From: Nymphaea colorata
Lineage: Eukaryota > Streptophyta > Magnoliopsida > Nymphaeales > Nymphaeaceae
Assembly: GCF_008831285.2 (NCBI RefSeq)
Contig: NC_045146.1
Location: 19,151,149 to 19,215,148 of the forward strand
Length of the DNA: 64,000 nt
Reading direction: 5' to 3'
The notes below the pieces were generated by a model that was not told the origin of the DNA, ran no database searches, and saw nothing but the letters and a program-made list of their open reading frames with translations. Made by a program: the position numbers and the translations under genes. Below are positions 63,171 to 64,000 of this stretch, piece after piece (within the stretch, counting starts at the first letter, position 1; each line of letters starts with the position of its first letter).

Positions 63171-63915
63171 GAGTTTTAAATGGTGAGGTTTTTCTCGGAT
63201 ATAATACTGTGGGCTTGAAAAAAAAGAAAAAAAATGGTACTTTTAGAAAAAAATAGAAAACTAAAAATGAGGAAAAATAAAATAACTGAGAAAATAATAA
63301 GACAAACTTCAAAAGAGAAGTAGATTTGCAACAAATAAAAAATAGAAAAAAAAACTGTTTCGCATTAAAAATGAAAAAAAGTAAAAACATGCGAAAAATA
63401 AACGTGTTCTTTTTCGTTCTTCACGTTCTTTTTTTCAAAAAACGTTTTTTTTTAAATGGCATTTCTTTTTCTCGAGTTTTTTTCGAAAATAACACGTTTT
63501 TTGTGAGTCTATACTGAAATTTTGGTTAACACCTAGTTGTTTATTTTGTTTGGACCTTCTTTTGTGTATATCTATAATGTAGGACTCATATTCATGTGAT
63601 CGGCCTTAGGTATATCCAGATCCGTAGATCCATTTTCTCTGTATATTGATGGGGCCAAGATAATGGAGTTCAGAATTCTGAGATAACAAAAAAGCCTCTG
63701 TTTCGCGGTTTCCTTTATTTGCTGCTTCATTTCTCAGTTAATTTCCTTTCTTTTTTTCACTTCATCTTTCCTGCGCCTGTTCTTGCTTACCTTAGTTGTA
63801 GCTGACTGCAGCACTTATATAAAGTCTAAGTCAGCTGGTATGTCACCTTGCGATCCAATATGCATTGGATCTAGACCTGATCTGCTTCCACCCAGTGTCA
63901 AAGATCAAAGTTCTT

Positions 63916-63917
<2 letters not shown>

Positions 63918-63955
<38 letters not shown>
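63918..63955. repeat. (CT)n microsatellite
   Basis: Uninterrupted CT run near the right edge. It could be a leader pyrimidine tract of a gene beyond the window, but this cannot be tested here. Confidence 0.9.
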
Positions 63956-63957
<2 letters not shown>

Positions 63958-64000
63958 AAGTTAAAAAGAAAAACCCAATGGCATAAAAACCACATTCAGT

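Larger units (their letters stand above)
60953..64000. other. PORR 3' flank and intergenic region to window end
   Basis: No recognised gene. 61.0-62.0 kb probably includes the PORR 3' UTR. Listed separately: a short CFM3-N-terminus-like frame at 62114-62329, diverged tandem copies at 62651-62968, a 25-bp duplication at 63121-63170 and a (CT)n tract at 63918-63955. 63.2-63.5 kb is extremely A/T-homopolymer rich. Confidence 0.55.

Overview
This is plant nuclear DNA, almost certainly from a flowering plant. It carries spliced genes with GT-AG introns, plant-specific families (PERK receptor kinase, RST-domain SRO protein, CRM-domain and PORR-domain organelle splicing factors), AT-rich intergenic DNA, many microsatellites, and many small fold-back elements. 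I cannot fix the lineage from the sequence. There is no bacterial-type system, CRISPR array or operon.

Layout: (1) 18-6685, minus strand: the N-terminal kinase half of a STE20/OSR1-type (BLUS1-group) serine/threonine kinase. Eight coding exons are visible and the gene runs off the left edge; a probable 5' leader exon lies near 9.0-9.3 kb. (2) 9.4-23.0 kb: intergenic, filled with fold-back elements, microsatellites and two related dispersed repeats. (3) 23073-25140, minus: a short-type SRO protein (PARP-like domain plus RST domain) in six exons. (4) 30244-39982, minus: a complete PERK-type proline-rich receptor-like kinase, 8 exons, 733 residues, with two 3.4 kb introns. (5) 40.4-47.2 kb: intergenic. 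(6) 47434-54948, plus: a complete CFM3-type CRM-domain splicing factor, 9 exons, 851 residues, with a 3.7 kb intron. (7) 59528-60952, plus: an intronless PORR-domain protein of 474 residues. (8) 61.0-64.0 kb: intergenic with diverged tandem duplications.

Exon joins were worked out by hand from splice signals, reading phase and family continuity. The coding lengths of all four complete genes are multiples of three and have no internal stops. CFM3 and the PORR protein both belong to families that promote organelle group II intron splicing and lie about 4.6 kb apart on the same strand. The kinases and the SRO protein belong to signalling and stress pathways. I see no sign that these neighbours form one functional cluster.

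The most interesting non-genic content is transposon-related: a hAT-like MITE family with TAGGG(G/C)TG termini, one copy of which has a perfect 8-bp target-site duplication; a GC-armed fold-back element inside the kinase gene with a 9-bp target-site duplication; two further small inverted-repeat families near (TA)n tracts; and a ~105-bp tandem array made of hAT-terminus-like units just upstream of the PORR gene. CFM3 also carries an apparent duplicated or decoy copy of the start of its exon 7 that would truncate the protein if used. I found no convincing undescribed multi-gene system.
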